Of a stretch of 64,000 nucleotides of DNA, positions 32,733 through 43,584 are shown one piece after another; position 1 is the stretch's first letter; every line of letters starts with the position of its first letter. Location of the stretch: NCBI GenBank assembly GCA_001466705.2, contig LATX02000001.1, positions 124,001 to 188,000 on the forward strand, read 5' to 3'. Both the position numbers and the translations under genes were made by a program. The notes under the pieces were generated by a model. The model did no database searches. It had not been told where the DNA came from and saw only the letters and a list, made by a program, of their open reading frames with translations. Source of the DNA: Moniliophthora roreri (Eukaryota > Basidiomycota > Agaricomycetes > Agaricales > Marasmiaceae).

Positions 32733-34484
32733 TAATTTGTCTAAGATAAGACTAGTGGAAAACTACCCAAAAGATAACCTCCAAAAGTCTAACTCAGGTT
32801 GTTGTGCAAGTGTGGATTGACGTGATCAGAGTTGCCACACTTAGAATGCCAACAAAACTCTTAGCTAGGTTGATTCTCTCTTATTGAAGCAATCTACTTC
32901 AAGGTGTTCACCTCCAGAGGAGTATATATGGGTTTTAAAAAGGGTTTATATTACAAACACACACAAAACACAAAGAACACAGTGCACAAAGCACAAACAC
33001 AAGAGCTACAGTCCCATACAAAGACTTGGTAGCCGATATAGTCTGACCCTATAGAGTTCAAGACTTCCTTAAGACAACTACAGCACACAGTGTACTGGAA
33101 AAGGTTCTAGACCAGTTTCTACAAAGAGCTCAGTGCAGGCACACCCTTTGCTAAGACTCTAAGTGTGTCACAACCTGATACCCAACACAGGCCACACCCC
33201 AAGTGCCCAAGGCTCCTTCTTGGTGTAAAGTGTCTCTTAGAAAAGTGCTATAACACACTCAAGATGTTACTCTTATCTCTTACAATGCAAGTTTGTTATT
33301 AGATGTCTATTTCTCTGCAGTCACTCAGGACCAATCTCCAGGGCCTGAAGTGGGGAAGCAAAACTGGAATGGGACACAAATTTATACACCAAACAAACTC
33401 TTCATGTATTCACAATCAGAGGGGGCAGAGTTACTTGAGTATGTATGAATATCTAGCTGTCCTTATATATAGTCCAGAGAATATATCTACAGAAAATTAT
33501 AAATAATGTCCAATAATTCATGAAATGATAAATGAGTGACTGAGATACTAAAAGAGGGAATAATTGGATGTCACGGAGTCTGGCCACTAGGGTATCCAAC
33601 CATATCTGTGCAGGTATCTATGTCTCCAGGTGTTCTGGACTCTAAAATTTGTATTTTCTCTTTTTCTAAGTCAGGTATCTATGAGTGGATGGCTGTATCC
33701 ATCCCGTTTCTTTACAGCATTTCCCTTTCTAGTATCTGCACATCAGCAGAGGTCTAGATGCCAAAGCTTCCAAGGTCGGAACATGCTGTTACTGTTCCTA
33801 TCTCCTTCAACAATGCATGCTTGGTCTTATTTAGGACTTCTTATGTGTTAGATATTCTTTTTATGTCTTGTTGTATCTGTCTGTAGGTAGTAGATGTCCT
33901 TTGGAAGTGATTTCCTTCTTTCTGAGATGACTTTGTACCTAGTTAGTTTATCTCATATTGTTTAGCTGCTGGCAAACTCTTTATTAAGAGATTGCCTGCT
34001 TTGACTTTGATCCATATATTGACTTTGGAGGAGGATCATTCTGTGATTGTTCCTGTTCTAAGTCATCTTTCTGTTCTAATGTCTCCTCTAAGTACCTCTG
34101 TACTGTTTGACTGCATGTTGCACCTTGCAGATGTCATAGAAAGGTAAAGTAGAAATTAAAATCCCACTGATAGCACTTTGAGAGCTTGGTTAACTAGCCA
34201 ATGCATTCATTGGGCCATAGTTAGGTTCCCTACAGGTTTCGGCAGTGATCTGCTTTGGATCTGATACATAGATAAGTCAGAAAGTACAGCTTAGACACCT
34301 CTGTATAGCATATCCTATAGCTCTTCATACTTTCCAAGGTACCATAGCTTCTCTAAAGCAATGACTAGCAGACTGGGCTTACTCTAGTCCTTATTACCTG
34401 TTATCTTGTGTCATATTAAAGTGTTCCAGATCAAAAGTAATGTAAAATGAATAAAAGTGGGTCTTTTCTAGGTTTGACATATTA
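32733..34484. mobile_element. Unnamed 1,752-bp TIR element (family T1), complete copy
   Basis: Seen: starts TAATTTGTCTAAG and ends GACATATTA, so the ends are a 9-bp inverted repeat with one mismatch. It splits an R4 repeat whose uninterrupted copy reads GAGCTACTGGCAATC (30,392); here the flanks are CTAG on the left and CTGG on the right, consistent with a 4-bp target duplication with one change. A second complete copy (58712-60463) is also 1,752 bp. No transposase; only short open frames that recur between copies because the DNA is similar. Inferred: non-autonomous DNA transposon of unassigned superfamily. Ends are not TG..CA, which argues against an LTR. Confidence 0.75.
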
Positions 34485-34874
34485 CTGGCAATCAGTATTT
34501 TTCAACCACTTCGGGCTCTAGCTTATTTAGTTGTGCAAGAGGTGCAGGCTAGTTGAGACCTGAAATTGTAACCCAAACCAGAGATATAAATAAAAGCTAG
34601 GAAGAGCTTAGTTTTTAATGCAAGAGGTGTGTTTTCTGATAAGAAGAGCATTGTATCAGTTCTACTAAGAGGGTAGCTGACATACATCAGTATAGTCTGG
34701 TGTTTCAATGTGAATCAGAGAGGGTTTCAGGCTAGCAGTGTCTAGAAGGTTTGTCCTCTTGAGAATTGTTGCAGAACATAGCTAAGAGGGCTATATTCAG
34801 GTACAAGAGGTACCTTTGTTCTCACTTAGAAGAAGTTTATTCTTTGGGCAGTTTCTGGTTGAAATCTATACTAG
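34485..34874. repeat. LTR-like repeat R4, copy 3, right part
   Basis: Continues R4 after the T1 insertion (CTGGCAATCAGTATTTTTC...) through the segment AGCTAAGAGGGCTATATTC, and stops at the N at 34875. Confidence 0.6.
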
Positions 34875-34875
34875 N

Positions 34876-35688
34876 CAAGTGTGGATCAATGTGATCAGAG
34901 TTACTGCACTTAGAATGCCAACAAAACTCTTAGCTAGGTTGATTCTCTCTTATTGAAGCAATCTACTTCAAGGTGTTCACCTCCAGAGGAGTATATATGG
35001 GTTTTAAAAAGGGTTTATATTACAAACACACACAAAACACAAAGAACACAGTGCACAAAGCACAAACACAAGAGCTACAGTCCCATACAAAGACTTGGTA
35101 GCCGATATAGTCTGACCCTATAGAGTTCAAGACTTCCTTAAGACAACTACAGCACACAGTGTACTGGAAAAGGTCCTAGACCAATTTCTACAAAGAGCTC
35201 AGTGCAGGCACACCTCTTGCTAAGAGTGTCACAACCTGATACACACACAGGCCACACTCCAAGTGCCCAAGGCTCCTTCTTGGTGTAAATCGTCTTTTAG
35301 AAAAGTGCCAATTGCACTAAAGATGTTGTTCTTTGTCTCTTATAACACAAGTTCATTATCAGATTTCTATCTCTCTGGAGTCACTTAGGACCAATCTCCA
35401 GGGCCTGAAGTAAGGAAGCAGAACTGGAATGGCACACAAATCTATGCACCAAACAAACTCACCATGTATTCACAATCAGAAGGGGCAGAGTTACTTGAGT
35501 ATATACAAATATCTAGCTGTCCTTATATATGGTCCAAGGAATATATCTACAGAAAATTATAAATAATGTCCAATAATTCAGGAAATGATAAATGAGTGAC
35601 TGAGATACTAAAAGAGGGATTATTCAGATGTCACAGAGTCTGGCCACTAGGGTATCCGACCATATCTGTGTGGGTATCTATGCCTCCT
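34876..35688. mobile_element. T1 element fragment, internal part
   Basis: Begins after an N with CAAGTGTGGATCAATG, a T1 internal sequence, and follows the family to about TATCTATGCCTCC (35,688), where unrelated sequence starts. Neither end is present. Confidence 0.7.
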
Positions 35689-36009
35689 CCCACCCTGAAG
35701 AACTAGCTGAAGCATATGTGATGGCATTATATATGGGAGATGGAAATGAGAATAGTGAGTCGAACAGGCTGATTCAACAGTTCTTGATGGGAGCAAAAGT
35801 CTGAGAAAACCACAAAACAAAATAAAATCAATATGAGAGTCAGTAGAGGGTGGAGCACATAATGGAAGAAACAAGAAAGTAACAGAGAAATCAAACAGAG
35901 GAAAGCAGCAGCAAAGGCTGCCACAGAGAGAGCCAAAGAGGTAGATGGGCTACAAGAACAAACATTAGTGGAACATGTAGACCGGCAATCAATGAAATGG
36001 AGTGACTAG
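35689..36009 (+). other. Coding-like fragment of unknown origin
   Basis: Unrelated to T1 on both sides. On the plus strand short open stretches (HPEELAEAYVMALYMGDG; later ATERAKEVDGLQEQTLVEHV) are interrupted by stops. The peptide pieces are Glu/Lys/Gln-rich and look like degraded coding sequence, perhaps from another mobile element, but no family can be assigned. Confidence 0.25.
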
Positions 36010-36125
36010 TAATTTGTCTAAAATAAGACTAGTGGAAAACTACCCAAAAAGATAACCTCCAAAAGTTCTATCTCCAGTTGTTGTGCAAGTGTAGATCGAC
36101 ATGATCAGAGTTACTGCACTTAGAA
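36010..36125. mobile_element. T1 element, left-end fragment
   Basis: Starts TAATTTGTCTAAAATAAGAC, preceded by CTAG as in the complete copy at 32733, and is cut by the N at 36126. The bases between that N and 36253 are unassigned. Confidence 0.65.
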
Positions 36126-36253
36126 NTGAGATAGCTGGAGCAATGTATAGCTCATGCTGTGCTGGAGAGGGAGACTGAGGGAGACGTGGAACATCAACAT
36201 GGCTCAAGATAAGATGTTTTACTGTTGGCACAAAGCCTCCCTGCCCTTGACAA

Positions 36254-37678
36254 TAATTTGTCTAAGATAAGACTAGTGGAAAGACTATTCAAAAGATAAC
36301 CTCCAAAAGTCTAACTCAGTTTGTTGTGCAAGTGTGGATCAATGTGATCAGAGTTACTGCACTTAGAATGCCAACAAAACTCTTAGCTAGGTTGATTCTC
36401 TCTTATTGAAGTGTTCTACTTCAAAGTGTTCACCTCCAGAGGAGTATATATGGTTTTAAAATGGTTTATATCACAAACACACACACAAAACACAAAGAAC
36501 ATGGTGCACAAAGCACAAACACAAGAGCTACAGTCCTGTACAAAGACTCAATAGCCGATATAGTCTGACCCTATGGAGTTCAAGACTTCTTTAAGACAAC
36601 TACAGCACACAGTGTACTGGAAAAGGTCCTAGACCAATTTCTACAAAGAGTTCAGTGCAGGCACACCCCTTGCTAAGACTCTAAGTGTGTTACACACACA
36701 GGCCACACTTCAAGTGCCCAAGGCTCCTTCTTAGTGTAAAGTTTCTCTTAGAAAAGTGCTATAATGCACTCAAGATGTTACTCTTATCTCTTATAACACA
36801 AGTTTGTTATCAGATTTCTATTTCTCTGGAGTCACTCAGGACCAATCTCCAGGGCCTGAAGTGAGGAAGCAAAACTGGAATGGCACACAAATTTATACAC
36901 CAAACAAACTCTTCATGTATTCACAATCAGAGGGGGCAGAGTTACTTGAGTATGTACAAATATCTAGCTGTCCTTATATATGGTCCAAGGAATATATCTA
37001 CAGAAAATTATAAATAATGTCCAATAATTCAGGAAATGACAAAATGAGTGACTGAGATACTAAAAGAGGGATTATTCGGATGTCATGGAGTCTGGCCACT
37101 AGGGTATCCAACCATATCCACGTGGGTATCTACGTTTCCAGGTGTTCCAGATTCTATAATTTGTATTTTCTCTTTTCTAAGTCGGGTATCTATGAGCAGA
37201 TGGCTGTATCTATCCTGTCTTTTGACAGCATTTCCCTTTTCTAGTATCCACACATCGGCAGAGGCCTAGATGCCAAAGTTTCCAAGGTCAGAACACGCTG
37301 TTATTGTTCCTATCTCCTTTGACAATGCATGTGCAGTCTTATTTCTGTAGGTAGTGGATGTCCTTCAGAAGTGATTTCTGTCTTTCCAAGCAGTCTTTGT
37401 ACCTAGTTCACTTATCACATATTGTTTAGCTGCTGGTGAATTCTTTATTAAGAGATTGCCTGCTTTGACTCTGATCCATATATTGACTTTGGAGGAGGAT
37501 CATTCTATGATCATTCCTGTTCTAAGTCGTCTTTCTGTTTTGATGTCTCCTCTAAGTACCTCTGTACTGTTTGACTGCAGCTTGCACTTTGCAGATGTCA
37601 TAGAAAAGTAAAGTAGAAGTTAAAATCCCATTGATAGCACTTTGAGAGCTTGGTTAACTAGCCAATGTGTTCATTGGG
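36254..37678. mobile_element. T1 element, left 1.4 kb
   Basis: Starts TAATTTGTCTAAGATAAGAC preceded by CAA, then follows the family to the N at 37679. Open frames such as 37,048-37,269 recur in other copies. Confidence 0.75.
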
Positions 37679-37679
37679 N

Positions 37680-38293
37680 TCCTATCTCCTTCAACAATGC
37701 ATGCTTGGTCTCATTTGGGACTTCTTATGTGTTAGATATTCTTCTTATGTCTCTTTGTATCTGTCTGTAGGTAGTGGATGTCCTTCAGAAGTGATTTCTG
37801 TCTTTCTGAGCAGTCTTTGTACCTAGTTTGCTTATCGCATATTGTTTAGCTGCCAGTGAATTCTTTATTAAGAGATCGCCTGCTTTGACTCTGATCCGTA
37901 TATTGACTTTGAAGGAGGATTGTTTTATGATTGTTCCTGTTCTAAGCTGTCTTTCTGTTTTGATGTCTCCTCTAAGTACCTCTGTACTGTTTGACTGCAG
38001 CTTGCACTTTGCAGATGTCATACAAAAGTACAGTAGAAGTTAAAATCCCATTGATAGCACTTTTGAGAGCTTGGTTAACTAGCCAATGTGTTCATTGGGC
38101 CATAGTTAGATTCCCTACAGGTTTTGGGAGTGATCTGCTTTATATCTGATACATAGATAGGTCAGAAAGTACAGCTAAGATACCTCTGTATAGCATATCA
38201 TATAGCTCTTTGTACTTTCCCAGGTACTACAGCTTCTCTAAGGCAATGACTAGCAGACTGGGCTCACTCTAGTCCTTATTACCAATTATCTTG
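37680..38293. mobile_element. T1 element, right-half fragment between two Ns
   Basis: Begins within the family (TCCTATCTCCTTCAACAATG) and ends at ACCAATTATCTTG before the N at 38294. It overlaps in content with the fragments before and after it, so the three pieces probably represent overlapping contig ends of different copies. Confidence 0.7.
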
Positions 38294-38294
38294 N

Positions 38295-38634
38295 TAAAGT
38301 AGAAGTTAAAATCCCATTGATAGCACTTTGAGAGCTTGGTTAACTAGCCAATGTGTTCATTGGGCCATAGTTAGATTCCCTACAGGTTTCGGGAGTGATC
38401 CGCTTTGGATCTGATACTTAGATAGGTTAGAAAGTACAGCTTAGACACCTCTGTATAGCATATCATATAGCTCTTCATACTTTCTAAGGTACTACAGCTT
38501 CTCTAAGGCAATGACTAGCAGACTGGGCTCACTCTAGTCCTTATTACCTATTATCTCATGTCATATTAAAGTGTTCCAATTCAGAAATAGTGTAAAATGA
38601 ATAAAAGTGGGTCTTTTCTAGGTTCGACATATTA
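38295..38634. mobile_element. T1 element, right-end fragment
   Basis: Starts TAAAGTAGAAGTTAAAATCC and runs to the element end GACATATTA, followed by CCAT. Confidence 0.75.
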
Positions 38635-38914
38635 CCATGACCTTATCCCATATCTTGACCCAAAGATGGAATATGGTCAAGGTGTCCAACACCTCTCAAT
38701 TGCACCTCTTCTCTGCACTGCTTCTTTTATCGACAAATTCAAAAGTGTCGATGCCAATGTCAGACTTGCATATGTGACCAGAGTTTCCCTATATATGCTA
38801 CTAATATTTTATCAGTGCCCATGAAGAGGTCGAAAGATTACTGCTCAAGACTACAAGCCTGTTTGGATTCCTTTACAGCTTCAAAGATTATCAGACTGGA
38901 AAGTTTTATCCTGG
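38635..38914 (+). other. Coding-like fragment flanking a T1 copy
   Basis: A plus-strand frame (DLIPYLDPKMEYGQGVQHLS ... IDKFKSVDANVRLAYVTRVS) stays open for about 60 codons, then another frame reads KITAQDYKPVWIP. It looks like degraded coding DNA next to the insertion, but no family is recognised, and it ends at the N at 38915. Confidence 0.25.
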
Positions 38915-38915
38915 N

Positions 38916-40133
38916 TACTCTTATCTCTTACAACGCAAGTTCGTTATCAGATTTCTATCTCTCTGGAGTCACTCAGGACCAATCTCCAGGGCCTGAAGTG
39001 AGGAAGCAAAACTGAAATGGCACACAAATTTATACATCAAACAAACTCTTCATGTATTCACAATCAGAGGGGGCAGAGTTACTTGAGTATGTACAAATAT
39101 CTAGCTGTTCTTATATACAGTCCAGGGAATATATCTACAGAAAATTATAAATAATGTCTGATAATTCAGGAAATGATAAATGAGTGACTGAGATACTAAA
39201 AGAGGGAATAATTGGATGTCACAGAGTCTGGCCACTAGGGTATCCAACCATATCCATGTGGGTATCTACGTCTCCAGGTGTTCTGGACTCTATAATTTGT
39301 ATTTTCTCTTTTCTAAGTCGGGTATCTATGAGTGGATGGCTGTATCCGTCCTGTCTTTTGACAGCATTTCCCCTTTTCTAGTATCTGCACATCAGCAGAG
39401 GCCTAGATGCCAAGGTTTCCAAGGTTGGAACACACTGTTACTGTTCCTATCTCCTTCAACAATGCATGCTTGGTCTCATTTGGGACTTCTTATGTGTTAG
39501 ATATTCTTCTTATGTCTCTTTGTATCTGTCTGTAGGTAGTGGATGTCCTTCAGAAGTGATTTCCTTCTTTCCAAGATGACTTTGTACCTAGTTAGTTTAT
39601 CTTGTATTGTTTAGCCACTGGTGAACTCTTTATTAAGAGATTGCCTGCTTTGACTTTGATCCATAGATTGACTTTGGAGGAGGATCGTTCTGTGATCGTT
39701 CCCGTTCTAAGTCGTCTTTCTGTTTTGACATCTTCTCTAAGTACCTCTGTACCGTTTGACTGCATGTTGCACTTTGCAGATGTCATAGAAATGTAAAATA
39801 GAAATTAAGTTCCCATTAATAGCACTTTGAGAGCTTGGTTAACTAGCCAATGTGTTCATTGGGCTGTAGTTAGGTTCCCTACAGGTTTTGGAAGTGATCT
39901 ATTTTGGATCTGATACATAAATAATTCAGTAAGTACAGCTTAGACACCTCTATATAGCATATCATATAGCTCTTTGTACTTTCCAAGGTACCATAGCTTC
40001 TCTAAAGCAATGACTAGCAGACTGGGCTCACTCTAGTCCTTATTACCTGTTATCTTGTGTCATATTAAAGTGTTCCAGATCAAAAGTAATGTAAAATGAA
40101 TAAAAGTAGGTCTTTTCTAGGTTCAACATGTTA
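38916..40133. mobile_element. T1 element, right 1.2 kb
   Basis: Starts after an N inside the family and ends AACATGTTA (family end with two changes), followed by ATGACACATAGC. The CACTA element at 40152 lies 18 bases further on. Confidence 0.75.
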
Positions 40134-40151
40134 ATGACACATAGCTAGACC

Positions 40152-40895
40152 CACTATGTATGAAGTGTTCTTTTAACATGATTTTCTCATTGAGAAAACA
40201 CTTAATCTTCTTGCAAAGAGAATTTTTATAAAACCATATATAAATTCTAAATTTCAATTGTGTCCTCTCAACAAGAATATGCCTGGAGAATACTAAATTT
40301 TCAGCAGCAAAAGATATGGTATTTTCAAATTCTGAGAATTAATAGATAATACAATATATTAGAATAACTTCCATACTGAGAAAACATTAAATTTTCTCTG
40401 GTTGAAGATCCTCAGAAAATGCTGATAAGATAAGATAAAAATTCCACATTTTCTATTGTGGGAAAGTCAGAGAAAACACTAGGAAAACACTAGGAAAATA
40501 GTAGGAAAATCATGTGAAAACTATATTTTAAGGCAGTTCTTAGATAGTTTTCATTTAGTTTTCCTTTTGTATTTAACATATTTCCTTTAATATAAAATTC
40601 AAATCTTATATTTGTTTTCTAAATGTTTTCTCACTATTTTATAAGGCAGAAAATTTAGTATATTTGTAATTAGAAAATTAAAGGATAGTTCTATAACTTT
40701 ATTATTATAAAATCATCAAAAAACACTGACTCTTCTGGAAATTAAAATCCAGAGTATGCTTGCTGTTTTCACTATGTGATGATAGCTTGAAACTAATAGA
40801 ATTTTCTGAGTGTTGTCTGGAAGCAAATATATAGCAGTATTCTGAGTGTATTTCCTTTGTATTAATAGCATAAAAAGAACACCTTGTATGTAGTG
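40152..40895. mobile_element. CACTA-type non-autonomous element, complete
   Basis: 744 bp beginning CACTATGTATGAAGTGTTC and ending with the inverted counterpart GAACACCTTGTATGTAGTG. It is flanked by the 3-bp duplication ACC (40149-40151 and 40896-40898). Known: CACTA/EnSpm elements start CACT(A/G) and make 3-bp duplications. Internally AT-rich (many GAAAAC/GTTTTC motifs, partly in inverted arrangement), with no transposase. Confidence 0.92.
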
Positions 40896-41740
40896 ACCAG
40901 GTCTATGCTGTCTACTAGTACCTTTAAAACAAAATTAGACCATTGTTGCAGACTCAATATTCTTGCTCACTAGAAATGGATGAGACTGGTTCATCACTAG
41001 TATGTGCCTTCTTTGGGTGCCTGTTAGGTGTAAAAAGTTCATCAATATGTTACGCTCATACGACTCGGCTCGGCCGTGACCCGTATGAGACATGCTTATG
41101 CATCTCCTCCATCATAACCTACACGTTCCATTAATCTCCACCATTGTACATCTTACAACACATTTTCTTGTAGCAACATCCTGGTCATTGTCCTCATGGA
41201 CTACATACGTTCTCCATGTTGTATTCTCTTCCAGTAGATATAAACCACTGTATTCTACTGATATACCCCAAGTGGAAAATTAATGTTGCTCTACGCTCTT
41301 CACTTCTCTCCTCTACCTCGCCCTCCATCTCGCTTATGTGGAGACCCTTCATCTCAGCTGAGCTCTGTAGTTCAGTAGTGCTGTTGCCAATAGCCTCAGC
41401 GAACCCATCTCCTTCATACGGTGATTCTCATACGGCACTCTCCTAGCCACTCGGCCGTACTCGTCCTTGCTTTCTTGCATAGCTCTAACAGTATTTTCCA
41501 CTATGAGCTGCTGAATCATGAATCTCTTTTCTTCTTTCCGTTCACAATCTCCTGCTCCTACTTCCTTCACTGCCAAACAACCAACTAGAGCCGAATCCCA
41601 ATGTCAAAAGCAAGACGTAGACCGCAATGTGAAATTCACAGAGTTAAAAGGTGTTACAAATTTTCTCTCGTTACTACAGACTCTCTTGACCAACAAACAT
41701 GTATATTTACCCTATGCTTCCCATTGACATCTGGACTCAT
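40896..41740 (+). other. GC-richer region with LTR-like features, left of the zinc-cluster relic
   Basis: From TGTTACGCTCATACG (41,049) the composition changes. CTCATACG and CGTATGAG form an 8-bp inverted pair within 40 bases. A TATAAA motif (41,237) is followed by CT-rich sequence. This would fit a solo LTR or the outer end of Gypsy-2, but no partner sequence was found at the other end of that element. No ORF with family features. Confidence 0.35.
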
Positions 41741-42434
41741 CCACTGTCCCAGTTCCGGCCGAGTCCCCTATCGAGAGTCGCAAACGGACGAGGGTAGAGC
41801 TGGGTTTGAGCGAGGAGGGAGTTTGGGTGACAGTGGAGGACGGTCAAGGTATGTCATACGAGTTCCTTCTGGATGAGGCTGACTTCGTTCAGAGTGTGAC
41901 AACTGCCAGCGGCGGAAGAAGAATCCAGTGTCGTGCGAGAGGCAGATCGAGACGCAGGACGGGCAGACTCGGCTGATTGGCACTTGCAAGGCATGCTGAT
42001 CGTCGAAGATCTGATGCAGCTTCGTGGCTCAAGTATGGGAGAATGTAGCTGGACCTTCTAAGCCGAAAGCTTGTAGACATCCAAAGTCCCATCCGGTGGT
42101 GGAGGACTCGGATGGAGACTACAGTCCTGATGAGAGTGCTGCTGAGCTCGGCCGACTTGTCTTGCTGGAGGTCAAGCAGATGAAGCACGAGATGAATGAG
42201 TGAATGGACGAGCTCCTTGGCTGAGTGGAGCGTCTGGAGAAGGAGGCTGAAACTCTGTGTCATAGGTCGGCGCAAGTACTGGATGTCTTGGACGTAGTGC
42301 ACTTGGACAGAGAGGAGGAGGAGACAGTGCAGCCAATGCTGGACAAGGGAAAGGGAAAGGCCGTGGAGGAGTCGGAGGATGGTTCTGGGGGTGAGAGTGG
42401 GGCTGAGTCGTCGGTGGCTGAGCCTGAGGACTGA
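41741..42434 (+). pseudogene. Relic of a zinc-cluster-like ORF beside Gypsy-2
   Basis: Seen on the plus strand: an upstream stretch (KRTRVELGLSEEGVWVTVED) and, after a frame change, Cys-rich CDNCQRRKKNPVSC ... GTCKAC then SSKI and CSF, followed by a helical, charged C-terminus ([35 protein letters not shown]). The pattern CX2CX10C ... CX2CX7C resembles fungal binuclear zinc clusters. In-frame stops within the Cys-rich and following part are TGA at places where Arg (CGA) fits: after CKAC, after SSKI, after HEMNE and after MDELLG. Inferred: DNA-binding-type ORF of a transposon or a former regulator, opposite in strand to Gypsy-2. Not functional now. Confidence 0.5.
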
Positions 42435-42599
42435 CAAATTCATCGAGTCAGCTGAATTTTCTTTTTTTTCTTGGACCATGAACACAGATATGGACAGAAG
42501 TGTAGAGTATCATAGAAAATTATCTTGGTAGAAATTTAAATAAGAATAATTAGCTATGTGCATTGAGAAACAAGAAGTGTGATGCAAGAAAGACTCAAG

Positions 42600-42848
42600 G
42601 TTTGATTGGCTGAAGTGCTAAGTATTGTGCAAGGGTGGCCTTGTGTTTGTCGAGAGGGCTGGGCTTATGTCAGGTTGATGGGTTGGAGTGGAAATCGTCA
42701 AGTGCTTCGCCCAGGTCTAAATCCTCAGCCGAAACCCATTGGATTTCTTCGTCCGTTCCTTCATAGCCAGCCCACTTCACGAGGTACCGTAACTGACACT
42801 TACACTACTGATCCAACTTTGAGTCTAAGATCTCAGATATCTCATAAT
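42600..42848 (-). pseudogene. Gypsy-2 chromodomain fragment beyond the CACTA insertion
   Basis: Read on minus from 42848: YEISEILDSKLD, one in-frame TAG, then CQLRYLVKWAGYEGTDEEIQ and WVSAEDLDLGEALDDFH. The Y-L-V-K-W-x-G-Y core is that of a chromodomain. It continues the reading interrupted at EDEPH on the other side of the CACTA element (43,585). Confidence 0.8.
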
Positions 42849-43584
42849 CACTACATACGAGGTGTCCTTTTAATGCTATTAATACAAAGGAAATACACTC
42901 AGAATACTGCTATATATTTGCTTCCAGACAATACTCAGAAAATTCTATTAGTTTCAAGTTATCATCACATAGTGAAAACAGCAAGCATACTCTGGATTTT
43001 AATTTCCAGAAGAGTTAGTGTTTTTTGATTATTTTATAATAATGAAGTTATAGAATTATCCTTTAATTTTCTAATTACAGATATACTAAATTTTCTGCCT
43101 TAAAAAATAGTGAGAAAACATTTAGAAAACAAATATAAGATTTTGAATTTTATATTTAAGGAAACATGTTAAATACAAAAGGAAAACTAAATGAAAACTA
43201 TCTAAGAACTGCTTTAAAATATAGTGTTTTCATATAATTTTCCTACTATTTTCCTAGTGTTTTCTCTGACTTTCCCACAATAGAAAATGTGGAATTTTTA
43301 TCTTATCTTATCAGCATTTTCTGAGGATCTTCAACTAGAGAAAATTTAATGTTTTCTCAGTATGGAAATTATTCTAATATATTGTATTATCTTTTAATTC
43401 TCAGAATTTGAAAATTCCATATCTGTTGCTGCTGAAAATTTAGTATTCTCCAGGCATATTCTTGTTAAGAGGACATGATTGAAATTTAGAATTTACATAT
43501 GGTTTTATAAAAATTCTCTTTGCAAGAAGATTAAGTGTTTTCTCAATGAGAAAACCATGTTAAAAGAACACCTTGTACATAGTG
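42849..43584. mobile_element. CACTA-type element inserted in Gypsy-2 pol, complete
   Basis: 736 bp, CACTACATACGAGGTGTCC at the left and GAACACCTTGTACATAGTG at the right, flanked by the 3-bp duplication AAT (42846-42848 and 43585-43587). It is in the opposite orientation to the copy at 40152. It breaks pol just before the chromodomain, so it is younger than Gypsy-2. Confidence 0.92.

Noticed and set aside
41889..42485. Minus-strand 198-codon frame (Leu/Ser/His-rich)
   Set aside because: Complement of the plus-strand zinc-cluster relic, whose Cys motifs and charged tail look like real former coding sequence.
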